Assembly (NCBI GenBank): GCA_900638155.1
Contig: LR134495.1
Span: 1,488,001-1,552,000 of the forward strand
DNA: 64,000 nt
Direction of reading: 5' to 3'
Source: Mannheimia haemolytica
GTDB lineage: Bacteria > Pseudomonadota > Gammaproteobacteria > Enterobacterales > Pasteurellaceae
The notes beneath the pieces are model-generated. The model was not told where the DNA came from. It made no database searches and was given only the letters and a program-made list of their open reading frames with translations. The translations under genes were made by a program, and so were the position numbers. Of the stretch, positions 17,813 through 26,238 are shown one piece after another (the first letter of the stretch is position 1; each line of letters begins with the position of its first letter).

Positions 17813-19408
17813 ATGCAAAATGAAAAACAACTCATTGAACAAGGTAATATTGTTATTGGTATTGAATTGGGTTCAACCCGAATTAAGGCGGTGTTAATTA
17901 GCTCAGATGGGACGATTTTAGCAACCGGTGGTGCGGATTGGGAAAATCGACTGATTGACGGTATTTGGACCTATCATCAAGATGAAGTATGGGAAAAACT
18001 ACAAGCTGCTTATATGGATTTAAGCAAGACGGTCAAAGAAAAATATCACACAACGATTCGCACAGCCAAAGCACTGGGAATTAGTGCGATGATGCACGGC
18101 TATTTACCTTTCGACAAATACGGAAATCAACTGGTTGCTTTTAGAACTTGGCGAAACAACATTACCTTAACCTCATCGGAAAAATTGACCGCACTCTTTC
18201 AATACCCAATTCCGCAACGTTGGAGTATTGCTCATTTATACCAAGCATTACTTAACCAAGAGCCTCACTTGCCGGAAATTGATTACCTGACAACGCTTTC
18301 AGGCTATGTGCATTGGCAATTGACCGATTACAAAGTCTTAGGTATTGGTGATGCTTCTGGTATGTTTCCGATAGATACTGAGTCGAAATCCTACAATCCA
18401 ACAATGCTGGCTCAATTTGATCAAGCTATTGCCAACTACCGTATGCCTTGGAAATTGGAAGCGATTTTGCCACAAGTTCGTGTTGCCGGCGAACAAGCGG
18501 GCAAATTAACCGAAAAAGGTGCAAAATTGTTAGATCCAACCGGTAACTTGCAAGCAGGTATTCCACTTTGCCCTCCGGAGGGTGATGCCGGAACAGGTAT
18601 GATTGCTACCAACTGTATCAAAGAAAAAACCGGCAATATTTCGGCTGGCACCTCTGCATTTGCAATGATTGTGTTAGAGAAAGCCCTCTCCAAAGTCTAT
18701 TCAGAGCTGGATATTGTCACGACCCCAGCAGGTAAATTAGTGGCAATGGCTCACGCTAATAATTGCACCTCAGATATTAATGCTTGGGTAAATTTATTTG
18801 GTGAGTGCTTATCCATTTTTGGTGTAAATATCTGTACAGAAGAACTTTATGAAATGTTATTTCTCCACGCCTTACAAGGTGATGCAGATTGTGGAGGACT
18901 ATTATCCTACGGCTTCCACTCCGGTGAACATAATGTCGGTTTATCCGAAGGCTGTCCAGTTTTCTTACACCCAACGAATGCCCATTTTAACTTAGCAAAC
19001 TTTATGCGAACCCATCTCTACACCGCTTTCGGTGCGATGAAATTAGGAATGGACATTCTCATTAATCAAGAAAAAGTGGAAATTTCCCGTATTCTCGGTC
19101 ACGGCGGTATTTTTAAAACAGAAGGCGTTGCGCAAAAAATTCTGTCTTCCGCACTGAATATTCCATTAGCTACCGCAAGTACCGCATCAAATGGCGGTGC
19201 TTGGGGAATTGCCCTACTGGCAGATTTTCTCAGCGTATCAGACCGTTACAGCTTAGAAGAATATTTAGATAATTGCATTTTCAATACCACTAAACTCAAT
19301 CTCGTTCAACCGGATAAAACAATGAGTGACGGTTATGAACGCTTTATGCAACGTTATAAGCAAGGTATTCCCGTGGTAGAAAAAGCGCTGTTTTTAAATA
19401 CAGATTAA
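17813..19408 (+). CDS. FGGY-family carbohydrate kinase
   Basis: This 531-residue sugar kinase has an actin-like ATPase fold: phosphate-1 motif GIELGSTRIKAVLIS (residues 14-28), substrate region SAMMHGYLPFDKYG, phosphate-2 region EKTGNISAGTSAFAMIV and adenosine motif ASTASNGGAWGIALLA near 460. It is unlike E. coli AraB in sequence and belongs to a separate FGGY branch often labelled xylulokinase. The araC-controlled context suggests phosphorylation of a keto-pentose such as L-ribulose, but this is inference. No isomerase or epimerase follows; an inverted uptake-sequence terminator does. Confidence 0.82.
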   Translation: MQNEKQLIEQGNIVIGIELGSTRIKAVLISSDGTILATGGADWENRLIDGIWTYHQDEVWEKLQAAYMDLSKTVKEKYHTTIRTAKALGISAMMHGYLPFDKYGNQLVAFRTWRNNITLTSSEKLTALFQYPIPQRWSIAHLYQALLNQEPHLPEIDYLTTLSGYVHWQLTDYKVLGIGDASGMFPIDTESKSYNPTMLAQFDQAIANYRMPWKLEAILPQVRVAGEQAGKLTEKGAKLLDPTGNLQAGIPLCPPEGDAGTGMIATNCIKEKTGNISAGTSAFAMIVLEKALSKVYSELDIVTTPAGKLVAMAHANNCTSDINAWVNLFGECLSIFGVNICTEELYEMLFLHALQGDADCGGLLSYGFHSGEHNVGLSEGCPVFLHPTNAHFNLANFMRTHLYTAFGAMKLGMDILINQEKVEISRILGHGGIFKTEGVAQKILSSALNIPLATASTASNGGAWGIALLADFLSVSDRYSLEEYLDNCIFNTTKLNLVQPDKTMSDGYERFMQRYKQGIPVVEKALFLNTD

Positions 19409-19422
19409 ATAATTTAAGTATC

Positions 19423-19457
19423 ACAAGCGGTTATTTTTGCTAAAAACGACCGCTTGT
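19423..19457. terminator. Inverted uptake-sequence pair ending the sugar operon
   Basis: ACAAGCGGT (19423-19431) and ACCGCTTGT (19449-19457) are exact inverse copies of the DNA uptake core. The intervening TATTTTTGC-TAAAAAC extends the stem. It lies 15 bases after the kinase stop and before yedE, so it acts as the operon terminator. Confidence 0.78.
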
Positions 19458-19631
19458 TATTTACATCTGTACAAAAAATACCTACTATAAAGACGCATTT
19501 GTAAAATGTACATTGATATATCGCAAGTTTTGTGTATAGGAAATGAACTAATTACTGTGTCATCAGTCCCTTTCTTCATCGTTATACCAGCCTTGCAAAT
19601 CCGATTAATCTATCCTTAGTTAAGGTGTTTT

Positions 19632-20834
19632 ATGTTAGAGATTTGGCAAAGTTTTAAACAAAACTATCTGATCAAATATTGGAATCCGGTTGCAGCGGTC
19701 ATTGCTGCCGGCTTGATTTCTGCTTACTACTTCGGCATCACCGGTACTTATTGGGCGGTAACAGGGGAATTCACCCGTTGGGGAGGACATCTGCTAAACG
19801 CTCTGGGTGTTGATGTTTCAAGCTGGAGCTATTTCCAACTCATCGGCTTAGACGGTACCATCTTTACCCGCATTGACGGTGTGATGATTCTTGGTATGTT
19901 TGCCGGCTGCCTTTCTGCCGCACTATGGGCGAATAACGTTAAATGGCGTAATCAGCCGCATAAAAAACGGATTATTCAAGCCTTGATTGGCGGTGCATTA
20001 GCCGGTTTCGGAGCCCGTTTGGCAATGGGCTGTAACCTCGCTTCTCTTTTTACCGGCATTCCGCAATTCTCCGTCCACGCGTGGTTTTTCACCTTTGCAA
20101 CCGCCATCGGCACTTACTTCGGGGTGAAAGTGACTTTATTGCCGATGTTTCGCGTGAAATTAGAGCTAAAAAAAGGGGCGGCAAAAATCAAAGAAAACGA
20201 TCCGAAACAAGCTAATCGCCGTTTTTGGGTTGGTATGGTTATTTTTATTACTTATCTTTCTGCTTCCCTTTATGTAATGCAATCCTCAATCAAACTCGGC
20301 TTTGCGATGCTCTGTGGCTTAGCATTCGGTTTATTAATTGAGCGAGCTCAAATTTGCTTTACCTCTGCTTTCCGTGACTTATGGATTACCGGGCGAGCTT
20401 ATATGGCAAAAGCGATTATTTTCGGCATTATTGCCGGCACAATCGGTGTGTTCTCTTATATTCAATTAGGCGTTTCACCTAAAATTTTGTGGGCTGGTCC
20501 AAATGCCATTATCGGCGGATTATTATTCGGATTTGGCATTGTGCTTGCCGGCGGCTGTGAAACCGGCTGGATGTACCGTTCAATGGAAGGACAAGTGCAT
20601 TTTATGTGGGTTGGCGTAGGTAATGTAGTCGGCTCAACGCTGCTTGCTTACTACTGGGACGACCTTGCTCCAGTACTTGCCCTCGATTATGAAAAAATCA
20701 ATCTACTCAAAGAATTTGGTCCGGTTGGCGGCTTATTCATGAATTATGGCTTATTAATTCTTTGCTTAATCGCTGTGGTTTGGTGGGAAAAACGCTTCCT
20801 TGCCAAAGCGAAGGCAAAATTGGCAACTGCATAA
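19632..20834 (+). CDS. yedE: YedE (FdhT) selenium/sulfur-related membrane protein
   Basis: This 400-residue YeeE/YedE-family inner-membrane protein has about ten helices and matches E. coli YedE across its length. Blocks read are AAGLISAYYFGITGTYWAVT, EFTRWGGHLL, GFGARLAMGCNLASLFTGIP, RAQICFTSAFRDLWITGR and GFGIVLAGGCETGWMYR. The conserved cysteines in GCN, QICF and GCE are the family hallmarks and are proposed to guide thiosulfate or selenium species. The neighbour yedF is conserved, and the pair is associated with selenium supply for formate dehydrogenase in Enterobacteria. Starts at ATG after TTAAGGTGTTTT. Confidence 0.9.
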   Translation: MLEIWQSFKQNYLIKYWNPVAAVIAAGLISAYYFGITGTYWAVTGEFTRWGGHLLNALGVDVSSWSYFQLIGLDGTIFTRIDGVMILGMFAGCLSAALWANNVKWRNQPHKKRIIQALIGGALAGFGARLAMGCNLASLFTGIPQFSVHAWFFTFATAIGTYFGVKVTLLPMFRVKLELKKGAAKIKENDPKQANRRFWVGMVIFITYLSASLYVMQSSIKLGFAMLCGLAFGLLIERAQICFTSAFRDLWITGRAYMAKAIIFGIIAGTIGVFSYIQLGVSPKILWAGPNAIIGGLLFGFGIVLAGGCETGWMYRSMEGQVHFMWVGVGNVVGSTLLAYYWDDLAPVLALDYEKINLLKEFGPVGGLFMNYGLLILCLIAVVWWEKRFLAKAKAKLATA

Positions 20835-20867
20835 TCTTTTAATTTATTTTCAACCAACAAGAGGAAA

Positions 20868-21143
20868 ATGACTATGGCATTCACCGTTGTGCAAAAACTA
20901 GATAAAGATCCGAAAGACATCACCCCGGATTACACCTTAGATACCTTAGGCGAACCTTGCCCCTACCCTGCGATTACGATGTTAGAAACAATGCCTCAAC
21001 TACAAAAAGGCGAGATATTGGAACTCTTAAGCGATTGTGCCCAATCGATTAATAATATTCCGATTGATACTAAAAATCACGGCTATACCCTATTAAGCGT
21101 GGAACAAGACGGCACTAAATTACGCTATTTAATTCAGCGTTAA
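20868..21143 (+). CDS. yedF: YedF, TusA-family partner of YedE
   Basis: This 91-residue protein matches E. coli YedF from residue 18 on: PDYTLDTLGEPCPYPAITML holds the CPxP active cysteine near 31, followed by LSDCAQSINNIPIDTKNHGY and the C-terminal RYLIQR. The extra 15 N-terminal residues are unlike E. coli. The ATG at 20868 lies three bases after AGAGGAA; a second ATG two codons later (20874) has better spacing and may be the true start. It forms an operon with yedE and ends at a terminator. Confidence 0.9.
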   Translation: MTMAFTVVQKLDKDPKDITPDYTLDTLGEPCPYPAITMLETMPQLQKGEILELLSDCAQSINNIPIDTKNHGYTLLSVEQDGTKLRYLIQR

Positions 21144-21196
21144 TTGCAAAAAATTCGCATAAAACGACCGCTTGTCGTAAAATATCAACTATTCAA

Positions 21197-21226
21197 GAGC
21201 CTTGTAACGCAAGGCTCATTTTATTC
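21197..21226 (+). terminator. Terminator of yedE-yedF
   Basis: Stem GAGCCTTG / CAAGGCTC with loop TAACG, followed by ATTTTATTCT. It lies 53 bases after the yedF stop and just ahead of the VanZ-like gene. Confidence 0.82.
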
Positions 21227-21243
21227 TAAGAGGTAAAAGAAAA

Positions 21244-21588
21244 ATGAATAAATACGCTTTACTTGCAATATTTTGGTTTATTATTGGCATTTATGCTTTA
21301 CTTTTTCGTGAAAGCACCAATGATATACCACCTTTTCCACATTTTGATAAAGCAAGCCATTTTGCCTTATTCTTTATCCAGATTTGGTTATCTGCAAACG
21401 CCTTTATCCGCTCAAAGAAAGGGATACCTTATTTCGGGTTAGTAATTTTTGCCTTACTCTATGCTTTCACCAGCGAATGGGCTCAGGCAACCTTCACCTC
21501 AACCAGAGAAGGATCTTGGCTTGATGGACTGGCAGATATGCTAGGTGCATCACTTGCATTATTGCTAGTAAAATATTGCAAAAAATAA
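21244..21588 (+). CDS. VanZ-like membrane protein
   Basis: This 114-residue protein has four predicted membrane helices (LLAIFWFIIGIYALLF, FALFFIQIWLS, FGLVIFALLYAF, LADMLGASLALLLV). It carries the VanZ-family signatures DKASHFALFF near 36 and SEWAQATFTSTREGSWLDGLAD near 78. Family members include the teicoplanin-resistance protein VanZ, but small stand-alone versions have no known role. It sits between the yedF terminator and an inverted uptake-sequence terminator, so it is probably monocistronic. AAGAGGTAAAAGAAAA precedes the ATG. Confidence 0.82.
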   Translation: MNKYALLAIFWFIIGIYALLFRESTNDIPPFPHFDKASHFALFFIQIWLSANAFIRSKKGIPYFGLVIFALLYAFTSEWAQATFTSTREGSWLDGLADMLGASLALLLVKYCKK

Positions 21589-21597
21589 AGCATAAAA

Positions 21598-21636
21598 GAC
21601 CGCTTGGTATATGAATTAACCATACAACAAGCGGTC
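21598..21636. terminator. Convergent terminator made of inverted uptake sequences
   Basis: GACCGCTTG (21598-21606) pairs with CAAGCGGTC (21628-21636), with a TGGTAT/ATACAA-type inner extension. It separates the convergent VanZ-like gene and the nitronate monooxygenase gene and can serve both strands. Confidence 0.72.
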
Positions 21637-21650
21637 ACTTTTTACCAAAA

Positions 21651-22598
21651 TTATGCCATCAACTCATCAATCAATTCTTTCACCGTTTTAATGCGGTCAA
21701 TCGCTGAAATACCATTGCCCACCGACACATAGCCGTTGTCAAAATCGCCTTCCAGCATACCCAAACGCATTCCTGTGCCAGCGTTCATTACCTTAGCAAT
21801 CTCACTACGAGTTGCTCCATTTTCACTCATTGCAAAGCATTTTTTCGCTAATTCAGTCGGCAGTGAACGGTAGTAATGGGGTTCAGTGCGGAATAACAGC
21901 AGATCATTGGCATTTGCCTCCACAATCCAGTTTTTCACTTTTTCGCTTGCACGGCATTCTTCGGTGGCGATAAATGCCGTGCCAATCCACACACCTTCCG
22001 CCCCAAGCGTTAAGGCAGCCTGCACCGCTTTTTTATCGGCAATGCCACCAGCGAGCATCATCGGCAAATCCACCTTGCCGACAAATTCCGCCAGCACATT
22101 AAAACTGCCTACTTCTTTCATCGGCAGAGTACCACCCTCATCAAAGCCGGTCAGCACCAAAATATCTGCACCGAGCTCTTCGGCTTTAAGTGAGTCCGCC
22201 AAGTTAGGATTAGGCAAACGACAGATGATTTTAATGCCCGCCTGTTTAAATTTGGCGTAAATCTCTTTATCAAGCCAGCCGTTATCCAGCACCACCGGCA
22301 CGCCTTCTTCAATGATAAGATTGACCATCAGCGGTATCATTTCTAAATTATAAGAAATCATAAACGGCACACCAAAAGGCTTATCGGTCAATGCCTTAAC
22401 CTTGCGGATTTCGTTACGCATACGGTTAATCACTTCATCATTGGAAGTCGGATCGGTCGTCTGCCCTGCGTGTGGTGCTAAAAAACCAAGCCCACCAGCT
22501 TCGGCAACGCTTGCCACCAGATGTGCATCGGTCAGCCAAGACATTGGGGCTTGGACGATGGGGTGCTTGATATTTAAGATTTGGGTAATGCGGTTCAT
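21651..22598 (-). CDS. Nitronate monooxygenase (2-nitropropane dioxygenase-like)
   Basis: This FMN-binding TIM-barrel protein of 315 residues begins MNRITQILNIKHPIVQAPMS, the family start. FMN/phosphate-binding blocks MLAGGIADKKAVQAALTLGA and EGVWIGTAFIATEE are near 180-210. The family oxidises alkyl nitronates such as propionate-3-nitronate, a respiratory poison. Related proteins (FabK type) are enoyl-ACP reductases, but the neighbouring LysR gene argues for the detoxification type. The ATG at 22598 has GGAAAA in front. In-frame extension to 22718 is rejected. GC content is visibly higher than that of the gene upstream of it. Confidence 0.86.
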   Translation of the reverse strand: MNRITQILNIKHPIVQAPMSWLTDAHLVASVAEAGGLGFLAPHAGQTTDPTSNDEVINRMRNEIRKVKALTDKPFGVPFMISYNLEMIPLMVNLIIEEGVPVVLDNGWLDKEIYAKFKQAGIKIICRLPNPNLADSLKAEELGADILVLTGFDEGGTLPMKEVGSFNVLAEFVGKVDLPMMLAGGIADKKAVQAALTLGAEGVWIGTAFIATEECRASEKVKNWIVEANANDLLLFRTEPHYYRSLPTELAKKCFAMSENGATRSEIAKVMNAGTGMRLGMLEGDFDNGYVSVGNGISAIDRIKTVKELIDELMA

Positions 22599-22762
22599 TG
22601 GATTTTCCTGTTTGAGTAAAAGAATTAAGTGTATTTTAACGGTTTTGGATTTGGGAGAGAATGAGTGAAAATGGAAAGGTTGTTTTCGGATTTGGAAAAT
22701 TAAACTTGAAAAATTCATAAATAGCCCCCATCTATAACACTTTATTATTCAGGAGAGACTAT

Positions 22763-24538
22763 ATGAATCAAAAATATAATAAATTAGAGTGGCTTTTGCA
22801 AACCAAAGAAACTCGTCAATATTTTGAGAAAAGTACTTGGGTTACTTTACGAGCATCCAATCATCAAGAACAAGGCGAATGCAGAGAGATAGGCTTTGTA
22901 GAAGAATGTTTTGGCTGTTATTCCGTTGCATTTCCTCCTGAGCATAAAGAGGAGGCTTCGGAATTGACTTGGTCTCAATTTGGTGGAATGGAAGTTCTGC
23001 CTTATGCATATGATGATGGTCATTATTCGCCTATTGAAGAATATGAAATTGGCGATAAAGAACCAGTGGGTGTTAATTTGATTTTTAATCATCCTCAACC
23101 TGTAATAGGTGGAAATAAATGGATTATCAACCCAGACCTAATTGTGGCTTTACGCCTAATTAAAGAAGGAAATAATTGGGTAAGACCAGAAGAAAATTTT
23201 GTTATTGTTATTCAAGAAGAGTTGGATTCTGATGGAAATCACATTTCTATCAGAATTAAAAGAGAGTTTTTATTGGATTATCTAGCAGCAAGAAATTTAT
23301 CTTTGCGTTTGTCATATTATAGACGAAGAGTAGAAAATGTTGATGAATTATCAGCAAGCCCATATTTTTCCCTTCAAAATACACAAGAAGAAAGAGATGG
23401 AGGTAGATTTGAAATATTAATTCGTAATTTAAATGATATTTATGGTGGTGATTGGTCTATGTTTCGTGTATGGAGAACCGATATAGATGAAAATGACGAT
23501 GCCCCGCTTATGACAGAAGAAACCGATCAAAATACAGCCTATGAACAAAAGCAAGGCTATGAAAGTGGCTATGTTGGCATTAGAGTTGAAAGTGAGTTTT
23601 GGAGAGATGAATGGATTGAACACAAAAACCAAAGTATTAGAATTAGGGGAGATAAGGATTTAAATTTGCCTTCTTTTATTGTGGAAACAGATGGTTCACG
23701 CCTAGCTTCTGAAAAACTCAATAACGAAAATGTGGGCAGATGGCTTTGGTTTAGAGTAGGTATCATTAATGAGCTTTTGAATTGTCGTGGGTTTAAACTT
23801 GAATGGTACACAGCACAAACTGGGGCTATTCATTCTACTTCGGGATACAAAACACATTTTGGTATTAATAATTCAGATTTAATCACGGTTTATGCCTATG
23901 ACATTGCAAAACTTGATTCTTGGGAACAACATCTTTGGGCTGGTCATAATGTTGTGCCTGATGGTAAAGTATCATCAGAATTATTAGATTCACAAGTAAA
24001 AGCTCAGCCTGCCCAAACTTATGCAGTAGAGGATTTGTTATTTAAGCATTTGGATTTATTGGAGCGAGATTTCTTTAAGAAATACAATAAACCTTTATTT
24101 TCTCATAAGTTAGATGAGCAAATGATTCAAAATATTTCTCGCTTTTCAAGTACAGACAAGGCATCATTATTGAGATTAGCCAAAGATTTAGTGAGGGTTT
24201 TTACTGATAGGCTTAATGTAAAATCTTTAAGAGAAATATCACAACATAAAGATAAGGATAAGCTAGGTTCAAATAAATTACTTCAAGATATTATTTCTCA
24301 GAAAATAGGAGACGATAAAGCTAAATCTTTATTTTCTAATATTTTTGGAATTTATGATATGCGAGTGGGGGACGCACACCCAACAGGTTCAAAAATTGAT
24401 GAGGCAATTAAATTAGCAGGAATTGATGAAAATTTATCATACTTACGACAAGGAGAGCAGCTTATTAGAAATTTTCAAAAATCAATATCTTATATTGGAT
24501 ATGTTTTATTTGTACTTGATGAGAATGTAAAACAATGA
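22763..24538 (+). CDS. Unknown 591-residue protein with HEPN-like C-terminal motif
   Basis: I cannot assign a named family. The protein has no signal peptide or membrane span. Residues 1-200 are mixed and acidic. Residues about 270-410 contain a tryptophan-rich core (RWLWFRVGIINELLNC, LEWYTAQTGAIH, HFGIN, LDSWEQHLWAGHNVVPDGKV) that looks like a conserved domain. The C-terminal 180 residues are helical and contain MRVGDAHPTGSKIDEA; R534-x4-H539 fits the R-x4-6-H motif of HEPN RNases. It is much more AT-rich than its neighbours (13 G+C of 60 at 24301-24360 against 35 of 60 at 24541-24600). It has a strong AGGAGAG before the ATG and overlaps the LysR start by ATGA. It may be a transferred single-gene defence system. 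Confidence 0.8.
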   Translation: MNQKYNKLEWLLQTKETRQYFEKSTWVTLRASNHQEQGECREIGFVEECFGCYSVAFPPEHKEEASELTWSQFGGMEVLPYAYDDGHYSPIEEYEIGDKEPVGVNLIFNHPQPVIGGNKWIINPDLIVALRLIKEGNNWVRPEENFVIVIQEELDSDGNHISIRIKREFLLDYLAARNLSLRLSYYRRRVENVDELSASPYFSLQNTQEERDGGRFEILIRNLNDIYGGDWSMFRVWRTDIDENDDAPLMTEETDQNTAYEQKQGYESGYVGIRVESEFWRDEWIEHKNQSIRIRGDKDLNLPSFIVETDGSRLASEKLNNENVGRWLWFRVGIINELLNCRGFKLEWYTAQTGAIHSTSGYKTHFGINNSDLITVYAYDIAKLDSWEQHLWAGHNVVPDGKVSSELLDSQVKAQPAQTYAVEDLLFKHLDLLERDFFKKYNKPLFSHKLDEQMIQNISRFSSTDKASLLRLAKDLVRVFTDRLNVKSLREISQHKDKDKLGSNKLLQDIISQKIGDDKAKSLFSNIFGIYDMRVGDAHPTGSKIDEAIKLAGIDENLSYLRQGEQLIRNFQKSISYIGYVLFVLDENVKQ

Positions 24539-25404
24539 ACCTCAACACCCTCCGCCTTTTCGTTGCCGTTATCCAGCACGGCAGTCTCTCCAAAGCCTCC
24601 GAGCGATTAAATGTGCCGATTGCGACCATTAGCCGTCAAATTGCCGATTTGGAAAAAGAGCTGAATATTCAACTCTTTGACCGCCAAAAATCAGGCGTTA
24701 AACCCACAATGGCAGGGCAACGCCTGTATGAACAGGTGCATTTATCCATTGAACAGCTTGCCACTGCCAAAGAAGTGCTCTTTGAAGAGCAAGGCAATTT
24801 AAAGGGTAAATTACGCCTGTCCGCAAGCCCCGCCTGCGAGCCTGTTTTGGCGTGGATAGCTGATTTTCAGGTAGCCTACCCACAGGTACAGGTGCATTGC
24901 ACGCTGACCGACCGTCTTTTGGATTTGTCGGCAGATGGCATTGATGTGGCGTTTCGGATTGGGCAGTTACACGGCGAACAGTTTATCGCCAAAAAAGTGG
25001 GGCAAATCGGCAGTAAATGGGTGGCACACCCTGATTTATTGGCACGATTCGGCACACCCAATACCATCAAGGATTTAAAAAATTTCCCCATTGCCGCTTG
25101 GGCAAAAAATGAAGCCAGCGTCATTACACTTGGCACCGGCAGACAAGCGGTAGAAATTCCCTATCTTTTTGCCAGCAATGACAGCTATGCCATTGAATAT
25201 ATGGCAAAACAGGGCAAAGCAGTGGCTCTGCTTGCCGACAGCACGGTGGATAGATTGGTGGCAGAAAATGGCTTGGTGGAAGTCTTGGGCGAAACGGAAA
25301 ACCCTAAATTTGATTTGACGATGATTTATGCCTCCCATCGTTATCCGTCTAGCATTGTGCGGGCGTTTGTAGGGTTTGTGTTGGAACAAGTAAAAGCTAA
25401 TTGA
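24535..25404 (+). CDS. LysR-family transcriptional regulator
   Basis: This 289-residue protein has an N-terminal winged HTH (MNLNTLRLFVAVIQHGSLSK, then ASERLNVPIATISRQIADLE) and a periplasmic-binding-like effector domain (LRLSASPACEPVLAWIADFQ onwards), ending at usual LysR length. Most LysR genes stand divergent from their target. Here the nitronate monooxygenase would be the divergent partner had the 591-codon gene not come between them, so that enzyme is the likely target. The GC content is high like the monooxygenase and unlike the gene overlapping its start codon. No other target is evident. Confidence 0.87.
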   Translation: MNLNTLRLFVAVIQHGSLSKASERLNVPIATISRQIADLEKELNIQLFDRQKSGVKPTMAGQRLYEQVHLSIEQLATAKEVLFEEQGNLKGKLRLSASPACEPVLAWIADFQVAYPQVQVHCTLTDRLLDLSADGIDVAFRIGQLHGEQFIAKKVGQIGSKWVAHPDLLARFGTPNTIKDLKNFPIAAWAKNEASVITLGTGRQAVEIPYLFASNDSYAIEYMAKQGKAVALLADSTVDRLVAENGLVEVLGETENPKFDLTMIYASHRYPSSIVRAFVGFVLEQVKAN

Positions 25405-25416
25405 GTATTTTTAAAG

Positions 25417-25460
25417 AAAAATGACCGCTTGTGGATTTTAAACTCACAAGCGGTCATTTT
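25417..25460. terminator. 17-bp perfect hairpin built on inverted uptake sequences
   Basis: AAAAATGACCGCTTGTG and its exact inverse complement (25444-25460) enclose a ten-base loop and end in T/A tracts on both sides. It terminates the LysR gene on the plus strand and nrdR on the minus strand. Confidence 0.9.
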
Positions 25461-25477
25461 TTTATGTTTTTTTGCAA

Positions 25478-25927
25478 CTACTCTTTTAATTTTTCAATTT
25501 CTTTAATGAACTCTTCAATATCACTAAAGCTTAAATAAATAGAGGCAAAGCGGATATATGCTACTTTGTCTAATTGTTTAAGTGCGTTCATTGCCAATGT
25601 GCCGATATGGCGACTTGGCACTTCTCGTTCGCCCATCGCCTGTAACTGAATAATGATCTGGCTAATGGCTTTTTCGACATCATCAGCACTGACAGGGCGT
25701 TTATTTAACGCACGTCTTAACCCTGTTCTTAATTTTTCGGCATTAAATGGCTCTCGGCTTCCATTATTTTTGATCACATAAGGCACAACTAATTCAGCCG
25801 ATTCAAAGGTAGTAAAACGTTCTTTACAGCTTATACATTCACGGCGGCGGCGAATTTGATAACCGCTTGCTGCAAGCCGTGAATCGATCACTTTAGTTTC
25901 TTCAGTGGAACAAAATGGGCAGCGCAT
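25478..25927 (-). CDS. nrdR: Transcriptional repressor NrdR
   Basis: This 149-residue protein has an N-terminal zinc ribbon ([18 protein letters not shown] and [12 protein letters not shown] supply four cysteines) and an ATP-cone domain ([20 protein letters not shown]). NrdR senses (d)ATP levels and represses ribonucleotide reductase genes through NrdR boxes. Length is normal (about 150). It follows ycgL with a one-base overlap of stop and start, so dnaB-ycgL-nrdR looks like one transcript. The nrd targets are not in the window. Confidence 0.97.
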   Translation of the reverse strand: MRCPFCSTEETKVIDSRLAASGYQIRRRRECISCKERFTTFESAELVVPYVIKNNGSREPFNAEKLRTGLRRALNKRPVSADDVEKAISQIIIQLQAMGEREVPSRHIGTLAMNALKQLDKVAYIRFASIYLSFSDIEEFIKEIEKLKE

Positions 25928-26238
25928 TATTTTTCCCCTTTCTGTTGTGCGATAAAGGCTTTATGCAAATTCTCCGGCGGAGGTGGCATTTGCAAATAGT
26001 AGCCTTGCTCTATAAGTAATTGTAACACTTCTTCGTTTTTAGCACGCACCAATGGCTTTTCACCGGTTAAATTAAACATCATCACAAATTCAGGCTTACC
26101 AAATAACTGGCGTAATGTTTCCGGCACTTGCTCAAATTGGTCACGCTTAGGCACATATAAATACATTCCTTCTTTTGCCTTACTGCGATAAATCGCACAA
26201 AGTGTGATTGGCTGGGTTGGTTTAGTATTCATCATCAT
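25927..26238 (-). CDS. ycgL: YcgL-domain protein
   Basis: This protein of about 103 residues belongs to the YcgL family. Family motifs [33 protein letters not shown] and [15 protein letters not shown] are clear. The structure of the family is known but the function is not. Three in-frame ATGs follow a strong AGGAGGG; I use the first (26238). The gene begins inside the final codons of dnaB, overlapping it by 17 bases, and ends at the nrdR start, so its translation is likely coupled to both. Confidence 0.9.
   Translation of the reverse strand: MMMNTKPTQPITLCAIYRSKAKEGMYLYVPKRDQFEQVPETLRQLFGKPEFVMMFNLTGEKPLVRAKNEEVLQLLIEQGYYLQMPPPPENLHKAFIAQQKGEK

Noticed and set aside
17813..19408. Naming the kinase xylulokinase or AraB
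   Set aside because: FGGY kinases are often mislabelled. The sequence is not like E. coli AraB and no isomerase gene sets the substrate, so only the family is called.
22599..22762. Attachment-site duplication flanking the inserted 591-codon gene
   Set aside because: I looked for direct repeats at 22599-22762 and 24530-24560 and found none longer than chance, so no integration mechanism can be named.
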